IMG/VR virus record: IMGVR_UViG_3300035034_003097
Location: 1-24,434 of that record
Direction: 5' to 3' (one strand)
Source: a virus
DNA: 24,434 nucleotides
Position numbers and translations under genes: made by a program. Positions 22,315 to 24,434 of the stretch are shown piece after piece; the first letter of the stretch is position 1; each line of letters begins with the position of its first letter. A model generated the notes under the pieces. The model was not told the DNA's origin, searched no databases, and saw nothing but the letters and a program-made list of their open reading frames with translations.

Positions 22315-24114
22315 ATGATTGAAAAGGGTAAATACTTAACATCACAAATCGAATCACAATTAATTCGAGAAGTTCTAAAAAGCAACAAGAAAAAAGCGAA
22401 ATCTTCGTTCTTGAAAAAGTTAATGCTTGAAAATAATAATGAACTTAGTTTGTATTTAAGTAAACAAATAAAGAGATATACACTTAAAGAGGTGGAAAAC
22501 TTCTTTGAATCAAATTTAGATAAGAATATTAAAAAAAGTAATGGTGTTGTGTTTACACCCGAATTTATTATTGATTATATTTGCAATAGTAGTTTAAGAA
22601 ATTATAAAGAAGGAGAAACAATTTTAGATCCTGCTTGTGGTTGTGGTGCATTTGTTATTGGAGTTTTAAATTGGTTTTTTATGAATCTAAAGGATCAAAC
22701 AATCTCAATTCTAAAACAATCACTATATGCATTTGATATTGATTCTGACCATATTAGAAGAACAAAAATAATGATATATTTATTTTTAGAAATTAATGAC
22801 TTAAGTTTAGTTGACGAATCAGAACTAAATATCTATTCGATTGATACCCTTAAAGAAGATTGGAGCAAATTGACCAAGCTAGAATCATTCGATTACATAA
22901 TCGGTAATCCTCCATATGTAAATAATCATGATTTAAATGAAAATTATATTGAATTCTTAAAAAACAATTTTGAAACTGCTAGCAAAGGAGTGTTTAATAC
23001 TTTCTATGCTTTCTTAGAAAAAGGCACTCAATATCTTACAAATAATGGTAATCTTACTTTTATTATACCCAATAATTTTTTATCTATATCATCTGCTGAG
23101 CCGTTAAGAAAATGGTTATCTAGTGGAAGATATGTTGATTCAATAATAAATTTTGGAGAGAACAAGGTGTTTTCACCAATTATGACATATAATTTAATTA
23201 TTGAGTTGAACAAAAAAGATAAAAATAATCTAAAGTATTATGTAACCCCAAAGCTTAAAAACGATCATATCGCACAAGTTTTAAACGCCCAAATAAACTA
23301 TATTGATATTTCTTATGATTCATTAAATGATTCAAGCTGGAAACTAGTTTCACAAAAAATACAGAGAAATTTGCAAAAGATTGAAAACTCTGGAGAGAAA
23401 TTAAAATCAAGAATAAAGACTGGTATTGCTACACTACGTGACAAAATTTATTTAGTTGATGGTGATCGGATTCAAGGATATTATAAATTAGTAGATGGTA
23501 TTAAAATGGAAATTGAAGAAAAAATACTTAGACCAATCTACAAAGTGTCTAGAATCAAAAGTGAAGAGGATATTGATAAATACAGAAGTTTTATTATTTT
23601 TCCATATTTAAAGCAAGATGCAAAATATGAAGTAATGAGTGAAAATCATCTAAAGGAAACATACCCCAAAACTTATAAATATCTTCTAACTCAATATGAT
23701 ATTTTATCTAGCCGTGATGTCGGAAAAAACAAATATAAGGAATGGTTCCAATATGGAAGGAGTCAGGGACTTCACAATTTTGGTTTAAAATTATTACATC
23801 CGACATTTAGTGCTTTTCCAAAGTTTATTAAATTAGATGATTCAAACGCTCTTTTTAACAACGGATACGCATTAAACTGTGATATGAATGAAATCAACAT
23901 AATTCAAAAAATACTTAATTCTGTAATTATGGACTATTATATTAAACATACTAGTTATTCCATTAGTGGTGGATTCTATTGTTATCAAAAAAAATATATT
24001 CAAGACTTTTCAATTCCACTTTTAAATAATGAAGAGAAACACTACTTAGAAAACGAGAACAATAAAAAATATATAAATAATTTTCTTATAAAAAAATACG
24101 ATTTACAAATTTAA
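22315..24114 (+). CDS. N6-adenine DNA methyltransferase, gamma class (TaqI/Eco57I-like)
   Basis: A 599-residue SAM-dependent DNA methylase. Motif X-like VVFTPEFIIDYI (78-89), motif I ILDPACGCGAF (103-113) for SAM binding, and catalytic motif IV GNPPY (197-201) occur in the gamma-class order. The following GTQYLTNNGNLTFIIPNNF and the FSISS-type stretch match TaqI/Eco57I-type enzymes. The C-terminal half (about 330-590) is likely the target recognition domain; it ends with NSVIMDYYIKHTSYSISGGF. No PD-(D/E)XK nuclease is seen at the N-terminus, so it is not an obvious type IIG fusion. Its likely partner is the divergent gene across the IS. Own promoter and terminator are present. It would protect self DNA from that partner. 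Confidence 0.9.
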   Translation: MIEKGKYLTSQIESQLIREVLKSNKKKAKSSFLKKLMLENNNELSLYLSKQIKRYTLKEVENFFESNLDKNIKKSNGVVFTPEFIIDYICNSSLRNYKEGETILDPACGCGAFVIGVLNWFFMNLKDQTISILKQSLYAFDIDSDHIRRTKIMIYLFLEINDLSLVDESELNIYSIDTLKEDWSKLTKLESFDYIIGNPPYVNNHDLNENYIEFLKNNFETASKGVFNTFYAFLEKGTQYLTNNGNLTFIIPNNFLSISSAEPLRKWLSSGRYVDSIINFGENKVFSPIMTYNLIIELNKKDKNNLKYYVTPKLKNDHIAQVLNAQINYIDISYDSLNDSSWKLVSQKIQRNLQKIENSGEKLKSRIKTGIATLRDKIYLVDGDRIQGYYKLVDGIKMEIEEKILRPIYKVSRIKSEEDIDKYRSFIIFPYLKQDAKYEVMSENHLKETYPKTYKYLLTQYDILSSRDVGKNKYKEWFQYGRSQGLHNFGLKLLHPTFSAFPKFIKLDDSNALFNNGYALNCDMNEINIIQKILNSVIMDYYIKHTSYSISGGFYCYQKKYIQDFSIPLLNNEEKHYLENENNKKYINNFLIKKYDLQI

Positions 24115-24138
24115 ATATTTTTCAAATTAAAAAAACTC

Positions 24139-24168
24139 AAGCACTATAAAATATAGTGCTTTTTTATT
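24139..24168 (+). terminator. Intrinsic terminator after the methylase gene
   Basis: A perfect 10-bp stem AAGCACTATA (24139-24148) with TATAGTGCTT (24152-24161), a three-base loop, and a T-rich tail. An A-run before it could also serve minus-strand transcripts. Confidence 0.88.
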
Positions 24169-24217
24169 AATCGTGTAATACACGTTATAATCGTGTAAAT
24201 CGAAATGTAATCGTGTA
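24168..24217. repeat. Three 10-bp direct repeats with exact 20-bp spacing
   Basis: TAATCGTGTA starts at 24168, 24188 and 24208. The first is followed by ACACG to make a near-palindrome (CGTGT/ACACG, 24172-24184). They lie in the otherwise gene-free stretch 24115-24354, between the methylase terminator and the tRNA terminator. Spacing of two helical turns and closeness to a tRNA 3' end suit arm-type sites of a tyrosine integrase; a regulator site is the alternative. Nothing else is seen in this gap. Confidence 0.6.
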
Positions 24218-24310
24218 GAAATTCTTCACTCAACACCAAAAATCAGTAAAATCAGAGTACTTTTTTGTATTTCTAATTTTACAAAAATGGAGAAAGGCCC
24301 TATATAGCAC

Positions 24311-24342
24311 AAAAAAAGGTCTGATACAATTGTATCAAACCT
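24311..24342 (-). terminator. Intrinsic terminator of the tRNA-Gly gene
   Basis: On the minus strand AGGTTTGATACAA (24330-24342) pairs with TTGTATCAGACCT (24317-24329), with one U-G pair around a perfect 16-bp palindrome (24322-24337), followed by a seven-T run. It lies 13 bp after the tRNA CCA end. Confidence 0.85.
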
Positions 24343-24354
24343 ATGCTTTCAGTA

Positions 24355-24428
24355 TGGAGCGGGTGATCGGGATCGAACCGACACTATCAGCTTGGAAGGC
24401 TGAGGTTCTACCATTAAACTACACCCGC
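24355..24428 (-). tRNA. trnG: tRNA-Gly with anticodon TCC
   Basis: Minus-strand 74-nt tRNA with encoded CCA. Acceptor stem GCGGGTG/CACCCGC, D arm with AATGGTAG, anticodon stem TCAGC/GCTGA around the loop CTTCCAA (anticodon TCC), T arm GTCGG-TTCGATC-CCGAT, discriminator T, then CCA. All stems close. The 3' end points toward the mobile region, the usual side for an element inserted at a tRNA gene. The tRNA itself is intact. Confidence 0.97.
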
Positions 24429-24434
24429 GGTAGA

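Noticed and set aside
22315-24114. BREX PglX or type IIG restriction-methylase fusion
   Set aside because: At 599 residues it is half the length of PglX, and no nuclease motif precedes the methylase domain; no other BREX genes are present.
24355-24428. tRNA cut by integration
   Set aside because: All stems, the anticodon loop and the CCA end are intact, and no second copy of its 3' end was found in the window.

Overview
The DNA is AT-rich. Genes use ATG starts behind strong AGGAGG-type ribosome binding sites and standard stop codons; TGA is used as a stop, for example in ATGA overlaps. The proteins are of kinds common in prophages of low-GC Bacillota and their relatives. I cannot name the host genus. 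The window is most simply read as the early/replication half of a prophage, a cluster of defence-type genes, and then the flanking tRNA-Gly.

Positions 1-15449 (almost all minus strand) form a siphovirus-like prophage block. Read in the direction of transcription, it starts with a possible regulator. Next comes a recombination module: a Cas4/RecB-like nuclease (DUF2800), a Sak4-like P-loop ATPase and a DUF669 protein. Then come a DEAH helicase, a primase-helicase, a structured non-coding segment, a RusA resolvase and a DUF1492/ArpU-like late regulator. After these lie an HTH protein, a ParB-domain DNA methylase, small accessory proteins, a phage-borne S-adenosylmethionine synthetase and an HNH endonuclease. 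The block ends with a GC-rich possible cos region and the small and large terminase subunits; the large subunit runs off the left edge. One small gene (7189-7374) lies on the plus strand with its own ribosome binding site and terminator.

Positions 15450-15836 are a divergent control region with several hairpins, an inverted repeat and three tandem 11-bp repeats. To its right, where a lysogeny module (CI repressor, integrase) would be expected, is a tightly packed plus-strand operon: a small Cro/CI-like HTH protein, a 483-residue protein whose C-terminal half looks like HamA (DUF1837), and an 870-residue superfamily 2 helicase that resembles HamB. This looks like a variant of the Hachiman defence system. 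The HamA-like protein carries about 180 extra N-terminal residues, and its nuclease motif is apparently destroyed (A-S-N where E-x-K is expected). It is the most unusual system in the window.

Positions 20213-24114 hold a second likely defence unit: a minus-strand protein of unknown family that may be a restriction endonuclease, and a divergent N6-adenine methyltransferase. A complete 1100-bp IS1595-family element with a perfect 8-bp target duplication sits between them. Removing the IS rebuilds a good promoter for the minus-strand gene, so the insertion appears to have split that promoter between its -35 and -10 boxes.

The right edge carries a terminator, three 10-bp direct repeats spaced exactly 20 bp apart, the tRNA terminator and a tRNA-Gly(TCC) whose 3' end faces the mobile region. 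That is the usual geometry for an island or prophage integrated at a tRNA. No integrase or CI-type repressor is visible in this window.
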